Assembly: GCF_018398875.1 (NCBI RefSeq)
Contig: NZ_JAGWDK010000003.1
Span: 248,001-312,000, forward strand
Length of the DNA stretch: 64,000 nt
Source: Bradyrhizobium sp. sGM-13
Lineage (GTDB): Bacteria > Pseudomonadota > Alphaproteobacteria > Rhizobiales > Xanthobacteraceae
Direction of reading: 5' to 3'
Part shown: positions 18,173-26,995 of the stretch, one piece after another
Position numbering within the stretch: position 1 is the first letter of the stretch
Layout of the letters: each line of letters opens with the position of its first letter
Position numbers and translations under genes: made by a program
Notes under the pieces: generated by a model
Database searches by the model: none
What the model saw: only the letters and a program-made list of their open reading frames with translations
What the model was told of the DNA's origin: nothing

Positions 18173-19360
18173 ATGCCTGACATGACCCCTGCGCCGCGCC
18201 GGCGCCCGCTGTGGCGCCTCTTCATCGCGCCTGCACTGCTCCTTATTGTTGCCGCGGCATGGAGCGCATTCTGGTTCTATGCCGCTTCAGAAGTCGGTGT
18301 GCGCGCGGACGCGTGGGCCGCACAGGAGGCGAAAGCCGGTCGGGTCTATGCGTGCGGCAAGCGTTCGGTGGCCGGCTTCCCGTTCCGCTTCGAAGTCCGC
18401 TGCGACGACGCCAGCGTTTCGCTGGTCTCGCAGACCGCCGGCGCGCAGGTGCCGTTCACCGCGCGGCTTGGCGAGATCATGGTGATCGCGCAGATCTACC
18501 AGCCGAGACTCTTGATCGCCGAATTCAAGGCGCCGGCCACGCTTGCCGATCGCGGCCAGCCGCCGTCGATGAAGGTGAACTGGACCTTGGGCCGCAGCAG
18601 CGTGAGCGGATTACCCGATGTGCCGCAGCGCGCTTCCATCGTGTTCGACAATCCCTCGATCGACCGCGTCAACGGACCGGTCGAGACGCCACTGGCGCGC
18701 GCCCGCCATGTCGAGCTGCACGGCCGTCTTGCCGAGGGCTCGATCAGGGAACAGCCCGTGATCGAAGCCGTGCTGCAGATATCGGGCGCAAACGTGCAGG
18801 AGGTGCACGCGGTGCTGGCACAGCCGTTCGACGCCGACATCCAGACCAAGCTCACGGGTTTGAAGGATTTTACGCCGAAGCCATGGCCCGAACGTTTCCG
18901 GGAGTTGCAGGCGGCGGGCGGCCATGTCGAGATCGTGCGGTCGCGGATTCAGCAGGGCGATCTGATCTCGCTGGCCGCCGGCACGCTGCGCCTCAATGCG
19001 CAGGGGCGGATCGACGGCGAATTGCAGATGACGGTGACAGGGCTGGAGCGGGTGATTCCGGCGCTTGGCATCGAGAAGATGCTGGAGGAGGGCGTGCCGC
19101 AGGCAACGCTCGATCGCGTCGCGCCGGGCGTCAAGTCTCAGGACCTCAACAATCTGTTCGGCGCGCTCGACAAGGCGATCCCGGGGCTCGGCAAGGTCGT
19201 CAAGCAGAACGCCAATGCCGGCGTCGCGGCAGGCATCAATTCGCTCGGCAAGGACGCGGAGCTGGAGGGACGGAAAGCGCGCGCCTTCCCGCTGCGCTTT
19301 GTCGATGGCGCGGTGTTTCTGGGTCCGATAAAAGTAGGGCAGGTGCCGCCGCTGTTTTAG
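18173..19360 (+). CDS. DUF2125 domain protein
   Basis: 395 residues from ATG 18173, which has AAAGGA seven bases ahead. The frame is open far upstream, but that part is antisense to the ChaC gene. The N-terminus MPDMTPAPRRRPLWRLFIAP leads into a membrane helix (LLLIVAAAWSAFWFYAA), and the rest is a beta-rich extracytoplasmic DUF2125 domain with ACGKRSVAGFPFRFEVRCDD near the N-terminus. The family is alphaproteobacterial and uncharacterised. It converges on the prephenate dehydrogenase gene; a hairpin lies between. Confidence 0.85.
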   Translation: MPDMTPAPRRRPLWRLFIAPALLLIVAAAWSAFWFYAASEVGVRADAWAAQEAKAGRVYACGKRSVAGFPFRFEVRCDDASVSLVSQTAGAQVPFTARLGEIMVIAQIYQPRLLIAEFKAPATLADRGQPPSMKVNWTLGRSSVSGLPDVPQRASIVFDNPSIDRVNGPVETPLARARHVELHGRLAEGSIREQPVIEAVLQISGANVQEVHAVLAQPFDADIQTKLTGLKDFTPKPWPERFRELQAAGGHVEIVRSRIQQGDLISLAAGTLRLNAQGRIDGELQMTVTGLERVIPALGIEKMLEEGVPQATLDRVAPGVKSQDLNNLFGALDKAIPGLGKVVKQNANAGVAAGINSLGKDAELEGRKARAFPLRFVDGAVFLGPIKVGQVPPLF

Positions 19361-19365
19361 CTTTC

Positions 19366-19390
19366 GTCGTCCCTGCGACGCAGGGACGAC
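19366..19390. terminator. GC hairpin between convergent genes
   Basis: GTCGTCCCTG and its exact complement CAGGGACGAC around a 5-base loop, six bases after the DUF2125 stop and ahead of the 3' end of the prephenate dehydrogenase gene. There is no T-run. It may be a repeat-derived bidirectional terminator. Confidence 0.45.
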
Positions 19391-19399
19391 GACGCTCCC

Positions 19400-20341
19400 T
19401 CACTCCGCCTTCTTCTCCAGCGGCGGATGCGGGCGCCCGAAATCCGGCGCGGCGGAGTCCTGGCCGATCTCGACGATGCCGCGGCGGATGGCGCGAGTGC
19501 GGGTGAAATGCTCGAACAGCGCCCCGCCGTCGCCCCGGCGGATGGCGCGGGTGAGTTTTGAAAGGTCCTCGTTGAAGGTGCCGAGCATTTCCAGCACCGC
19601 CTCCTTGTTGTTCAAGAACACGTCGCGCCACATTGTCGGGTCGGACGCTGCGATGCGGGTGAAGTCGCGAAAGCCGCCGGCCGAGAATTTGATCACTTCC
19701 GACGACGTTACCTGCGCCAGCTCGTCCGCGGTGCCGACGATGGTGTAGGCGATCAGATGCGGCAAATGGCTGGTGATCGCCAGCACCAGGTCGTGATGAT
19801 CAGGCGTCATGGTCTCGACCCTGGCGCCCATGCCGGCCCAGAACGCGCGCAGCGTTTCGACCGCCATGGGGTCGGTGCCCTCGGGCGGGGTGAGAATGCA
19901 CCAGCGGTTGATGAACAGTTCGGCGAAGCCGGAATCAGGACCCGAATGCTCGGTGCCGGCGACCGGATGTGCCGGAACGAAATGAACATCGCCCGGCAAA
20001 TGCGGCGCCATTTCGCGGACGATGGCGCCCTTCACCGAGCCGGCGTCGGAAACGATCGCGCCCGCTTTCAGGAATGGCGCGATCTCCTGCGCCACCTGCC
20101 CGCAGGCGCCGACGGGGATGCAGAGGATCACGAGGTCGGCGTCTTTGACGGCTTCCGCGTTGGTCTCCAGCACGCGATCGACGATGCCGAGCTCGGTAAC
20201 CCGCGCGCGCGTCTTTTCCGAGCGCGCGGTGGTGACGATTTCGCTCGCGAGCCCCTGGACCCGCACCGCGCGCGCGATCGAGCCGCCGATCAGGCCGAAG
20301 CCGATCAGCGCGACGCGTCGGAAGATCGGTACCGTACTCAC
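19400..20341 (-). CDS. Prephenate/arogenate dehydrogenase
   Basis: 313 residues, NAD(P)-dependent oxidative decarboxylation toward tyrosine. The Rossmann motif is [38 protein letters not shown] carries the catalytic histidine region, and [20 protein letters not shown] and [20 protein letters not shown] complete the TyrA C-terminal dimerisation domain. GTG 20341 overlaps the hisC stop (GTGA), so translation is coupled. The open frame beyond that start is antisense to nothing useful and is not used. No chorismate mutase or ACT domain is fused; the mutase is a separate gene upstream in the operon. Confidence 0.92.
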   Translation of the reverse strand: MSTVPIFRRVALIGFGLIGGSIARAVRVQGLASEIVTTARSEKTRARVTELGIVDRVLETNAEAVKDADLVILCIPVGACGQVAQEIAPFLKAGAIVSDAGSVKGAIVREMAPHLPGDVHFVPAHPVAGTEHSGPDSGFAELFINRWCILTPPEGTDPMAVETLRAFWAGMGARVETMTPDHHDLVLAITSHLPHLIAYTIVGTADELAQVTSSEVIKFSAGGFRDFTRIAASDPTMWRDVFLNNKEAVLEMLGTFNEDLSKLTRAIRRGDGGALFEHFTRTRAIRRGIVEIGQDSAAPDFGRPHPPLEKKAE

Positions 20342-21435
20342 TTGGCCGCCATGAAGTCGCGCAGGGCGTCGACAACGAGGCGGTTGGCCTCCTCGGTGCC
20401 GATGGTCATGCGTAGCGCATGCGGCAGGCCGTAATTGCTGAGTGCCCGCAGCACCAGGCCACGTTTGGTGAGGAACGCGTCCGCATCCGCCGAGGTCTTG
20501 CCCTTCTCGGTCGGGAAGTGAATCAGCACGAAATTGGCGACGCTCGGCGTCACCTTCAGTCCGAGCTTGCCGATCTCCTCCGTCAGCCAGTTGCGCCACT
20601 CTTCGGTGAACGCCTTCGACTTCTGTATATGCGCGGTGTCCTCGATCGCGGCGACCGCCGCCAGCATCGCCGGCGTCGAGACGTTGAAGGGACCTCGGAT
20701 GCGGTTGACGGCATCGATGATGTGCGCCGGGCCGAACATCCAGCCGATCCGCAGAGCCGCCAGCCCGTGAATCTTGGAGAAGGTGTGCGTCATCACGGTG
20801 TTTTCTGTGGTGGCTACCAGCTCCAGGCCGAGCTCGTAATCGTTACGCGACACGTAGTCGGAGTACGCAGCGTCGAGCACCAGCAGCACATTCGACGGCA
20901 ATCCAGCGCGCAGCCGCTTGACCTCGTCGAACGGCACGTAGGTGCCGGTCGGGTTGTTCGGGTTGGCGAGCCATACCAGTTTCGTGCGCGGCGTCACGCG
21001 CGCGAGAATGGCGTCGACGTCGGCGGTAAAATTCGTCTCGGGCGCAATAACGTTCTTGGCGCCGTTCGCCATCGTTGCGATCGGATAGACCAGGAAGCCG
21101 TGGGCGGTCGAGATCGCCTCATCGCCATGGCTGAGATAGGTGTGCGCCAAGAGATTAAGGATTTCGTCCGAGCCGGCGCCGCAGATGATGCGGTTGGGAT
21201 CGAGCCCGTAGGCGCGCCCAATCGCTTCGCGCAGCACCCGCGAGGTTCCTTCCGGATAGTCCTCCAGATGATCAGCCACGTGCTTGTAGACTTCGATCGC
21301 TTTCGGCGACGGCCCGAACGGGGTCTCGTTGGCCGACAGCTTGAACACCTTGCGCCCCGGCTCCGGCACCGGGGTCTTGCCGGGCGTGTAGGGCGCAATA
21401 TCGAGAATGCCGGGATTCGGCACGGGGCGGTTCAT
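20338..21435 (-). CDS. hisC: Histidinol-phosphate / aromatic aminotransferase
   Basis: 365 residues from ATG 21435, behind GGAG at six bases. This is a fold-type I PLP aminotransferase: the HisC N-terminus [37 protein letters not shown], and the Schiff-base lysine in [17 protein letters not shown]. Its place between chorismate mutase and prephenate dehydrogenase suggests it also transaminates prephenate or phenylpyruvate, an activity known for this HisC subgroup. It is GTGA-coupled to the downstream tyrA-like gene. Confidence 0.92.
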   Translation of the reverse strand: MNRPVPNPGILDIAPYTPGKTPVPEPGRKVFKLSANETPFGPSPKAIEVYKHVADHLEDYPEGTSRVLREAIGRAYGLDPNRIICGAGSDEILNLLAHTYLSHGDEAISTAHGFLVYPIATMANGAKNVIAPETNFTADVDAILARVTPRTKLVWLANPNNPTGTYVPFDEVKRLRAGLPSNVLLVLDAAYSDYVSRNDYELGLELVATTENTVMTHTFSKIHGLAALRIGWMFGPAHIIDAVNRIRGPFNVSTPAMLAAVAAIEDTAHIQKSKAFTEEWRNWLTEEIGKLGLKVTPSVANFVLIHFPTEKGKTSADADAFLTKRGLVLRALSNYGLPHALRMTIGTEEANRLVVDALRDFMAAK

Positions 21436-21462
21436 CTTCAACTCCGGAATTTCGGGCGGCGT

Positions 21463-22311
21463 TTAAGGCTTCGCCGACCCGTTCGGGGGCACCGTATAGC
21501 GCGTTGCGTAGCTGCCGACGAGAGCCGACGAGCGCACCGAGGCGCCGGCCTGGATCAGGGCGGTCTTGATCTTTTCGAACCCGGTGCCGGCATCCGACAC
21601 CAAGAGCGCCGCGCCGTCGAAAGCAGTATCGGGCACGGCGACGATTTCGGCGAGCGGGGCGAGCGCGCGGGCGATATCGGCGTTCCACCCCGAGACGCGG
21701 ACACTCCACATCTGCACCTCCGTCACCATGGCATCATCGGCCACGCGCGAGATCACGAACACCGGCAGCGCGGCCGGATGATCGGCGCGTTCGAGGAACG
21801 GCAGCCGGGCAATGATTTTTGGCGCGCCTTCGGCTTCCAGCGCGCTCCACCACGGTGTGCGGCTCGAAACCGCCGAGACCAGCGCCAGATCGCCCTTGGA
21901 TTTTGCCACGGCTTCAACCGCGGCCTGTGCGCTGAAATGGCCGACATAGGGCACGACAAAGCCGAAGTGAAACCGCGCCGAATCCCGCATCGCGGGCTCG
22001 CCGACCGAGACATCCGCATGCACTGAGAACGGCGCCTGGACGTAAGTGAAGGTCGAGATGATCACGCGCCAGATGCTCTCGATGGTGTCGAGCGGCAGGA
22101 TGCCGCGATGGCGCTCGACCAGGCTGCGCATCATGCTGGCCTCGCGCGCGGGCCGGAACGCCGAGCCCACCTCCTGGGTCTGCTTCACCTGGATCAGCCG
22201 GTCGATGATGTCGCCGCGCGCCATCAAGAGGCGATGGACCTGCTCGTCGATCGCGTCGATCTCCTTGCGCAATTCCTGCAGCGAGGGCGGAGCCGGGGGA
22301 GCCTTGGACAT
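21463..22311 (-). CDS. Chorismate mutase (AroQ) with C-terminal extension
   Basis: 282 residues from ATG 22311; earlier in-frame ATGs fall in the non-conserved leader. Residues about 12-95 form an AroQ chorismate mutase: LQELRKEIDAIDEQVHRLLM, DIIDRLIQVK, and the arginines in FRPAREASMMRSLVERHRG. The C-terminal 180 residues (from FHFGFVVPYVGHFSAQAAVE) look like a prephenate-dehydratase-related periplasmic-binding-like fold, but I see no TRF motif and no ACT domain, so dehydratase activity is doubtful. It is the first gene of the aromatic operon with hisC and tyrA, and divergent from metX. Confidence 0.82.
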   Translation of the reverse strand: MSKAPPAPPSLQELRKEIDAIDEQVHRLLMARGDIIDRLIQVKQTQEVGSAFRPAREASMMRSLVERHRGILPLDTIESIWRVIISTFTYVQAPFSVHADVSVGEPAMRDSARFHFGFVVPYVGHFSAQAAVEAVAKSKGDLALVSAVSSRTPWWSALEAEGAPKIIARLPFLERADHPAALPVFVISRVADDAMVTEVQMWSVRVSGWNADIARALAPLAEIVAVPDTAFDGAALLVSDAGTGFEKIKTALIQAGASVRSSALVGSYATRYTVPPNGSAKP

Positions 22312-22444
22312 GTTAAAACCTTCAGCGCCGGATCGGTCTGAAATCACCACCCAGCAAGGGCATTGATTAGAAAAGACGGCCGTCGAAAGCAAAGAGAAAC
22401 GTCAGATCCGCCATGATCGCTGCAGGGTTAACCATGCGGCTGCC

Positions 22445-22473
22445 TTGACGGGGGACCTGCTTCGGACTAGCTT
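22445..22473 (+). promoter_or_regulatory. Likely sigma-70 promoter of the metX riboswitch transcript
   Basis: TTGACG at 22445-22450 and TAGCTT at 22468-22473, with a 17-base spacer. The expected start, near 22480, is exactly where the riboswitch begins. Confidence 0.55.
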
Positions 22474-22480
22474 TGTTCCA

Positions 22481-22536
22481 TTCCGTGGTCATTTGAGCCG
22501 GCCGGCTTGCAGCCACGTTAAACAACTCGCTAAACA
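22481..22536 (+). ncRNA. SAM-II riboswitch
   Basis: The conserved core is present in order: GTGGTCATTTGAGCC, then GGCCGGCTTGCAGCCACG, then TTAAAC and the 3' pseudoknot strand CGCTAAA. This is the alphaproteobacterial metA element that binds S-adenosylmethionine. It precedes metX (homoserine O-acetyltransferase) by about 100 bases, the expected target. An intrinsic terminator follows directly, so control may be transcriptional here. Confidence 0.9.
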
Positions 22537-22588
22537 GGCCGGGGACAGATTGATCCCGGCCGAACCTTTCGTTCAGGCCGGGTTTTTT
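22537..22588 (+). terminator. Terminator with competing antiterminator stem, metX leader
   Basis: The terminator hairpin pairs CCCGGCCGAAC (22555-22565) with GTTCAGGCCGGG (22571-22582), leaving a single bulged A, and is followed by TTTTTT (22583-22588). The left arm CCCGGCC can instead pair with GGCCGGG at 22537-22543. The two stems share bases 22555-22561 and exclude each other, which is the layout of an attenuator coupled to the preceding riboswitch. Confidence 0.85.
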
Positions 22589-22613
22589 ACGGCCTGATTT
22601 CTGTCGTTAAGGA

Positions 22614-22627
22614 CCTCCGCGCGGAGG
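22614..22627 (+). promoter_or_regulatory. Hairpin enclosing the metX ribosome binding site
   Basis: CCTCC (22614-22618) can pair with GGAGG (22623-22627) across GCGC. GGAGG is the Shine-Dalgarno sequence of metX (ATG 22637), so the stem would partly hide it. Confidence 0.45.
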
Positions 22628-22636
22628 AAGGTCGGG

Positions 22637-23839
22637 ATGACACAATTGCAGTCGGTACCCAGTCCGTCGATTCACAGCGAGGACCGCGCCCACGAGGCCG
22701 ATCATCCGACCTCGCCGGTGGCCAAATTCGGCATCGAGCAGCCCTTGAAGCTCGATTGCGGCATCGATCTCGCGCCATTCCAGATCGCGTACCAGACCTA
22801 TGGTGAGTTGAACGCCGACCGCTCCAACGCGATCCTGATCTGCCACGCGCTGACGCTGGATCAGCATGTCGCCAACGTGCATCCTCTGACCGGCAAGGCC
22901 GGGTGGTGGGAAATCATGGTCGGTCCCGGGCGCCCGCTCGATACCGACAGATATTTCATCATCTGTTCGAACGTGATCGGCGGTTGCATGGGATCGACCG
23001 GTCCGGCCTCGACCAACCCGGCGACCGGCAAGGCGTGGGGACTGGATTTTCCGATCATCACCATCCCCGACATGGTGCGCGCGCAGGCCATGTTGCTCGA
23101 CCGGCTGGGCATCCAAACGTTGCTATGCGTCATCGGCGGCTCGATGGGCGGCATGCAGGTGCTGCAATGGACAGCAGCCTATCCGGAACGGGTGTTTTCG
23201 GCGCTGCCGGTCGCCTGCTCGACGCGCCATTCAGCGCAAAACATCGCGTTTCACGAACTTGGCCGGCAGGCCGTGATGGCTGATCCGGACTGGCACCATG
23301 GGCGCTATTTCGAGCGCAGCACGCATCCGCATCGCGGACTGGCGGTGGCGCGGATGGCGGGGCACATCACCTATCTTTCCGACGCCGCGCTGCATCGCAA
23401 GTTCGGGCGGCGGATGCAGGATCGCGAACTGCCGACATTTTCGTTCGATGCGGATTTTCAGGTCGAAAGCTATCTGCGCTATCAGGGCTCGTCGTTTGTC
23501 GAACGCTTCGATGCCAACAGCTATCTCTATCTGACGCGCGCGATGGACTATTTCGATATCGCCGCCGACCATGACGGCGTGCTGGCGGAAGCGTTTCGCG
23601 GCATCAAGACCCGCTTCTGCGTAGTGTCGTTCACCTCCGACTGGCTGTTTCCGACCTCGGAATCGCGGGCGCTGGTGCATGCGCTGAATGCTTCGAGCGC
23701 GCGGGTGTCGTTCGCCGAGATCGAGACTGACCGCGGCCACGATGCCTTCCTGCTCGACGTGCCCGAGTTCTTCGACATTTCTCGCGCCTTCCTGGAATCC
23801 GCGGGCAAGGCGCGCGGCCTTGACGGTACAGGCAGTTGA
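22637..23839 (+). CDS. metX: Homoserine O-acetyltransferase
   Basis: 400 residues, alpha/beta-hydrolase fold; transfers an acyl group from acyl-CoA to homoserine, committing it to methionine. The nucleophile elbow is [15 protein letters not shown]. The oxyanion and substrate region is [11 protein letters not shown], and the catalytic aspartate and histidine lie in [15 protein letters not shown] and [27 protein letters not shown] near residue 120 is typical of MetX. It is controlled by the SAM-II riboswitch and attenuator upstream. metW follows one base after its stop, the usual MetX-MetW pair. Confidence 0.96.
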   Translation: MTQLQSVPSPSIHSEDRAHEADHPTSPVAKFGIEQPLKLDCGIDLAPFQIAYQTYGELNADRSNAILICHALTLDQHVANVHPLTGKAGWWEIMVGPGRPLDTDRYFIICSNVIGGCMGSTGPASTNPATGKAWGLDFPIITIPDMVRAQAMLLDRLGIQTLLCVIGGSMGGMQVLQWTAAYPERVFSALPVACSTRHSAQNIAFHELGRQAVMADPDWHHGRYFERSTHPHRGLAVARMAGHITYLSDAALHRKFGRRMQDRELPTFSFDADFQVESYLRYQGSSFVERFDANSYLYLTRAMDYFDIAADHDGVLAEAFRGIKTRFCVVSFTSDWLFPTSESRALVHALNASSARVSFAEIETDRGHDAFLLDVPEFFDISRAFLESAGKARGLDGTGS

Positions 23840-23840
23840 T

Positions 23841-24509
23841 ATGACCCTTCAGGAACAAGCGTTGCCGCTCGGCGGCATAGCGCCCGATCGCACCGGCAAA
23901 TATCGCACCGATCATCTCCTCGTCGCTGAGATGATTGCGGCCGGCTCAAAAGTGCTCGACGTCGGCTGCGGCGACGGCGAATTGCTGCAACTCCTGGAGA
24001 GCCGCGGCATCGATGGCCGCGGCATCGAATTGTCGCGCGAGGGCGTTAACCGCTGCGTCGCCCGGGGCCTCGCCGTGGTGCAGGGCGACGCCGATACCGA
24101 CCTCATCAACTATCCCGACGATGCCTTCGATTACGTCATCCTGTCGCAGACGTTGCAGGCGACGCGGCAGCCGAAGCCGGTGTTGGAAAACCTGCTGCGC
24201 ATCGGCCGACGCGCGATCGTGTCGTTCCCGAATTTCGGCTTCTGGAAGATGCGGCTGCAACTGCTCGTCGGCGGCCACATGCCGCGCACCGAAAACCTGC
24301 CGGCGACCTGGTACGACACGCCGAATATCCATTTCTGCACGATCAAGGATTTCGTCCAGCTCTGCGACGAGATCAACGTCAAGATGGAGCGCGCGGTGGC
24401 GCTCGATCTCTACGGCCGCCCGGTGCCGCTGAACCTGCCCTGGTGGGTCTGGAACATGTTCGGCGAGCAGGGCGTGTTTTTGCTGAGTAGGGGCGGGAAG
24501 GGGAAGTGA
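23841..24509 (+). CDS. metW: Methionine biosynthesis protein MetW
   Basis: 222 residues with a class I methyltransferase fold: SAM motif I VLDVGCGDGELLQLLESRGI (about 37-56), then DYVILSQTLQATRQPKPVLE and FPNFGFWKMRLQLLVGGHMP, the MetW signature. MetW works with MetX in homoserine acylation in alphaproteobacteria and Leptospira; its own catalytic role is not settled. ATG 23841 is one base after the metX stop; a TTG at 23820 is an alternative. It is co-transcribed with metX and so also under the riboswitch. Confidence 0.93.
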   Translation: MTLQEQALPLGGIAPDRTGKYRTDHLLVAEMIAAGSKVLDVGCGDGELLQLLESRGIDGRGIELSREGVNRCVARGLAVVQGDADTDLINYPDDAFDYVILSQTLQATRQPKPVLENLLRIGRRAIVSFPNFGFWKMRLQLLVGGHMPRTENLPATWYDTPNIHFCTIKDFVQLCDEINVKMERAVALDLYGRPVPLNLPWWVWNMFGEQGVFLLSRGGKGK

Positions 24510-24519
24510 CGCCACTGCC

Positions 24520-24643
24520 GTCATTCCGGGATAGTCCGAAGGACCAGACCTCAGATGCGCAATTGCGCATCGGGGAATCTCGAGATTCTCAGGTGCGCAA
24601 TTGCGCACCATAGTTCGATGCTGTCGCATCGCCCCGGAATGAC
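24520..24643. repeat. Dispersed CATTCCGG palindromic element, copy 1
   Basis: Bounded by GTCATTCCGGG and CCCCGGAATGAC. Inside are two GCGCAATTGCGC palindromes and the core GAATCTCGAGATTC. It lies between the convergent metW and phzF genes. Related copies are at 26902, 43367, 47906 and 53353. Confidence 0.85.
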
Positions 24644-24652
24644 GGAAAAACA

Positions 24653-25567
24653 TCACCCCTTCCCGTCTAGCTGCAACGTGCCCTCCATCATCTTCACGCT
24701 GCTGCCGCCGACGTGAATGGACGAAATCACGCCATTCTCTTTGCGGACGCGTGTCAGCAACAGGCTCGGCCGGCCCATGTCGACGCCCTGCCCGATCCGC
24801 AATTTCAGTTCGCCGTCCTTGGTGGGGTCGAGATCGGCAAGCAGCGCCGCGCAGGCGGCCGTCGCGCTGCCGGTGGCCGGATCTTCGGACAATCCACTGG
24901 CGCCAGGATGAAACATTCGCGCCTGCAAATCGCACGGCCTTTCATCGGCCGGCACGTCGCGCGTATAAAAGTAGACGGCGTCGCTGCCATCGCACGGGAA
25001 GGTTTTTGCGAACGCCGCGGCGTCCGGCCTGGCACGCCGCAGCGCTTCGCGGGAGGCAACTTCCACCGCGAGGAAGGCCAGGCCGACCGAGATGACCTGC
25101 GGCGGATGACGGTCGGTCTTGACGTCGCCAGCCGACAACGAGAGGCAGGCCGCTGCCTGTTCGACGCTGACATGCGACATCCGTTTCAACGGTTGCGGCG
25201 CCGTGAATTCGGTGCTGACGACCGTGCCATGATCCGTCAGAATCTCGACCGGCACGAGGCCAGCCTTTTCCTCGAACAACAGCCGCGCCTGCGGCTTTTC
25301 CGCAAGAGTCGCCAGCACAAAGGCGGTGCCGATATTGGGATGGCCCGCGAACGGTATTTCGCGGTTCACGGTGAAGATGCGAACCTGCGCATCGTGAGTG
25401 GGCTCGCGCGGCGGCAGCACGAAGGTCGTCTCCGAATAGTTGAACTCGGTGGCGATCGCCTGCATCTGTTCGGTCGACAGCCCGCCGGCATCGAGCACCA
25501 CGGCAAGCGGATTGCCGCCGAAGGCGCGGTCGGTGAAAACGTCTACAGTGATATAACGCCTCTGCAT
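24653..25567 (-). CDS. PhzF family isomerase
   Basis: 304 residues from ATG 25567, behind GAGAGAAAG. This is a two-lobed PhzF/diaminopimelate-epimerase fold: VDVFTDRAFGGNPLAVVLDA, the catalytic glutamate in ATEFNYSETTFV (about residue 47), FAGHPNIGTAFVLA, and DPATGSATAACAALLADL near the C-terminus. No other phenazine genes are present, so a phenazine role is unlikely; most such genes encode epimerase-like enzymes of unknown substrate. It is 10 bases downstream of the adenylate cyclase gene and probably co-transcribed with it. Confidence 0.9.
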   Translation of the reverse strand: MQRRYITVDVFTDRAFGGNPLAVVLDAGGLSTEQMQAIATEFNYSETTFVLPPREPTHDAQVRIFTVNREIPFAGHPNIGTAFVLATLAEKPQARLLFEEKAGLVPVEILTDHGTVVSTEFTAPQPLKRMSHVSVEQAAACLSLSAGDVKTDRHPPQVISVGLAFLAVEVASREALRRARPDAAAFAKTFPCDGSDAVYFYTRDVPADERPCDLQARMFHPGASGLSEDPATGSATAACAALLADLDPTKDGELKLRIGQGVDMGRPSLLLTRVRKENGVISSIHVGGSSVKMMEGTLQLDGKG

Positions 25568-25577
25568 TCTTTCTCTC

Positions 25578-26891
25578 CTATGCCAACCGCCACACGGCCA
25601 TCGGCCGCTCATAGCCCCTGACCTCCACCTCGCCGAGCGAGACGGCATCGCGGCACGCTTCGCCCAGCGCGTCGCGAACCGCTTCGGAGATCAGGAATTG
25701 CGAGTTGAAGTCCTTGTTGAGCGCTTCGAGCCGCGAGGCGAAGTTCACGGTGTCGCCGATCACGGTGTATTCCTTGCGCCGGGGCGAGCCGATATTGCCG
25801 GCGACGACTTCGCCGAGGTGAATGCCGATGCCGATGCGCAGCGGCCAGCTCGTCGCCTCATTGACCCGCGCATTGGCTTCAAGCATTTCGCGTGCCGCAG
25901 CGACCGCCCGGTGCGCCGGATCCGGCGCTTCCAGGGGTGCACCGAACAGCGCCAGAAATCCGTCGCCCAGAAACTTGTTTACGATGCCGCCGTGGCGGTC
26001 GAGAATGTCGACCAGCACGGCAAAGGCACCGTCGAGCCGGTCCACTACTTCCTGCGGCGTGCGTGTGCGTGCGCCGGCGGTGAAGCTGCGGAAATCGACG
26101 AACATGACAGCGACGCGGCGGATGTCGCTGTCGGTTTTAGTGCCCTCGGCCATCAAGCGTTCGACCACCTGCGGTGAGACGTGCTGGCCGAACAGATTGG
26201 TGATGCGGTCGCGCGCGGTCGCGGCCTTGATGCTCGCCTCGAACTGCCGTCGCAACTGGTGCCCGACCGCGCCGGCGAGCACGCCGCAGATCAAGATGAT
26301 CAGGCTGCGCGCAGCGTGATAGTAGATACTGGGCTCGGCCTCTACGCCGGTCGGCGGGTGGTAGAACATCGCCATGCAAAACAGTTGCACGGCGGCGACG
26401 GCGCCGGTGAAGGTGGAGAGCCAGAAATCCAGCCGAAGCGTCGAGAGGATGATGAAGATGAAATAGGTCATCGGCGTCACGAAGCCGAGCGCGGCCACCG
26501 AGCCCATGCTGTTGATGTGCAGCGCTAGCGCGACCGTCGGCATCGAAGTCTCGATCAGCGCGCCGAGGTAGCGCCGGATCACCGGCAGGTCGCGGCCCTT
26601 CTGCATGTGACGGGTGATCTGGCCATGCACCCACAATTCGAACAGGATGAACGGCAAGATGATCGAATAGAGATATTCCGGCTTCAGATTGCCGTGCCAG
26701 ACGCGGCTCACCGCCTCGGGCGCGAAGAAGTAGACGGTCCCGAGAATGATGGCGAGCAGTGCAGTGGTTGCAATCAGCGCCTTGATCCGCAACAGCTCGG
26801 TCGTCATGACCTCGTGCATCAACGCACGCTGGAAGTCAGCCGACACCGTCGGCTCTTGCTCCTTTCTGTCCTTGCCCCAGAATCCCAGCAT
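25578..26891 (-). CDS. Class III adenylate/guanylate cyclase, membrane-bound
   Basis: 437 residues from ATG 26891 (AAGGGG upstream). The longer open frame runs through a dispersed repeat and is discarded. Six hydrophobic helices between about 35 and 215 precede a class III cyclase domain. The first metal aspartate is in VAVMFVDFRSFTAGART, the second in FLGDGFLALFGAP, and VIGDTVNFASRLEALNKDFN carries the purine/ribose contacts. LGEVVAGNIGSPRRKEYTV is typical of bacterial class IIIb enzymes. The membrane part resembles MASE-like sensors, but I cannot assign it. Product, cAMP or cGMP, is not determined. Confidence 0.9.
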   Translation of the reverse strand: MLGFWGKDRKEQEPTVSADFQRALMHEVMTTELLRIKALIATTALLAIILGTVYFFAPEAVSRVWHGNLKPEYLYSIILPFILFELWVHGQITRHMQKGRDLPVIRRYLGALIETSMPTVALALHINSMGSVAALGFVTPMTYFIFIILSTLRLDFWLSTFTGAVAAVQLFCMAMFYHPPTGVEAEPSIYYHAARSLIILICGVLAGAVGHQLRRQFEASIKAATARDRITNLFGQHVSPQVVERLMAEGTKTDSDIRRVAVMFVDFRSFTAGARTRTPQEVVDRLDGAFAVLVDILDRHGGIVNKFLGDGFLALFGAPLEAPDPAHRAVAAAREMLEANARVNEATSWPLRIGIGIHLGEVVAGNIGSPRRKEYTVIGDTVNFASRLEALNKDFNSQFLISEAVRDALGEACRDAVSLGEVEVRGYERPMAVWRLA

Positions 26892-26901
26892 TGTGCCCCT
26901 T

Positions 26902-26981
26902 GTCATTCCGGGGCGCCTCGAAGAGGCGAACCCGGAATCTCGAGATTCCGGGTCTGGTCCTTCGGACCATCCCGGAATGAC
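26902..26981. repeat. Dispersed CATTCCGG palindromic element, copy 2
   Basis: GTCATTCCGGGGCG at one end, CATCCCGGAATGAC at the other, with GGAATCTCGAGATTCC in the middle. It is a shorter version lacking the GCGCAATTGCGC arms, and lies between the ABC-2 permease 3' end and the cyclase start. Confidence 0.85.
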
Positions 26982-26995
26982 CGTAAGATATAGCC

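Noticed and set aside
20419..22026. 535-codon + strand frame across hisC and chorismate mutase
   Set aside because: Antisense to two well-recognised genes; composition is Arg/His/Gly-rich shadow.
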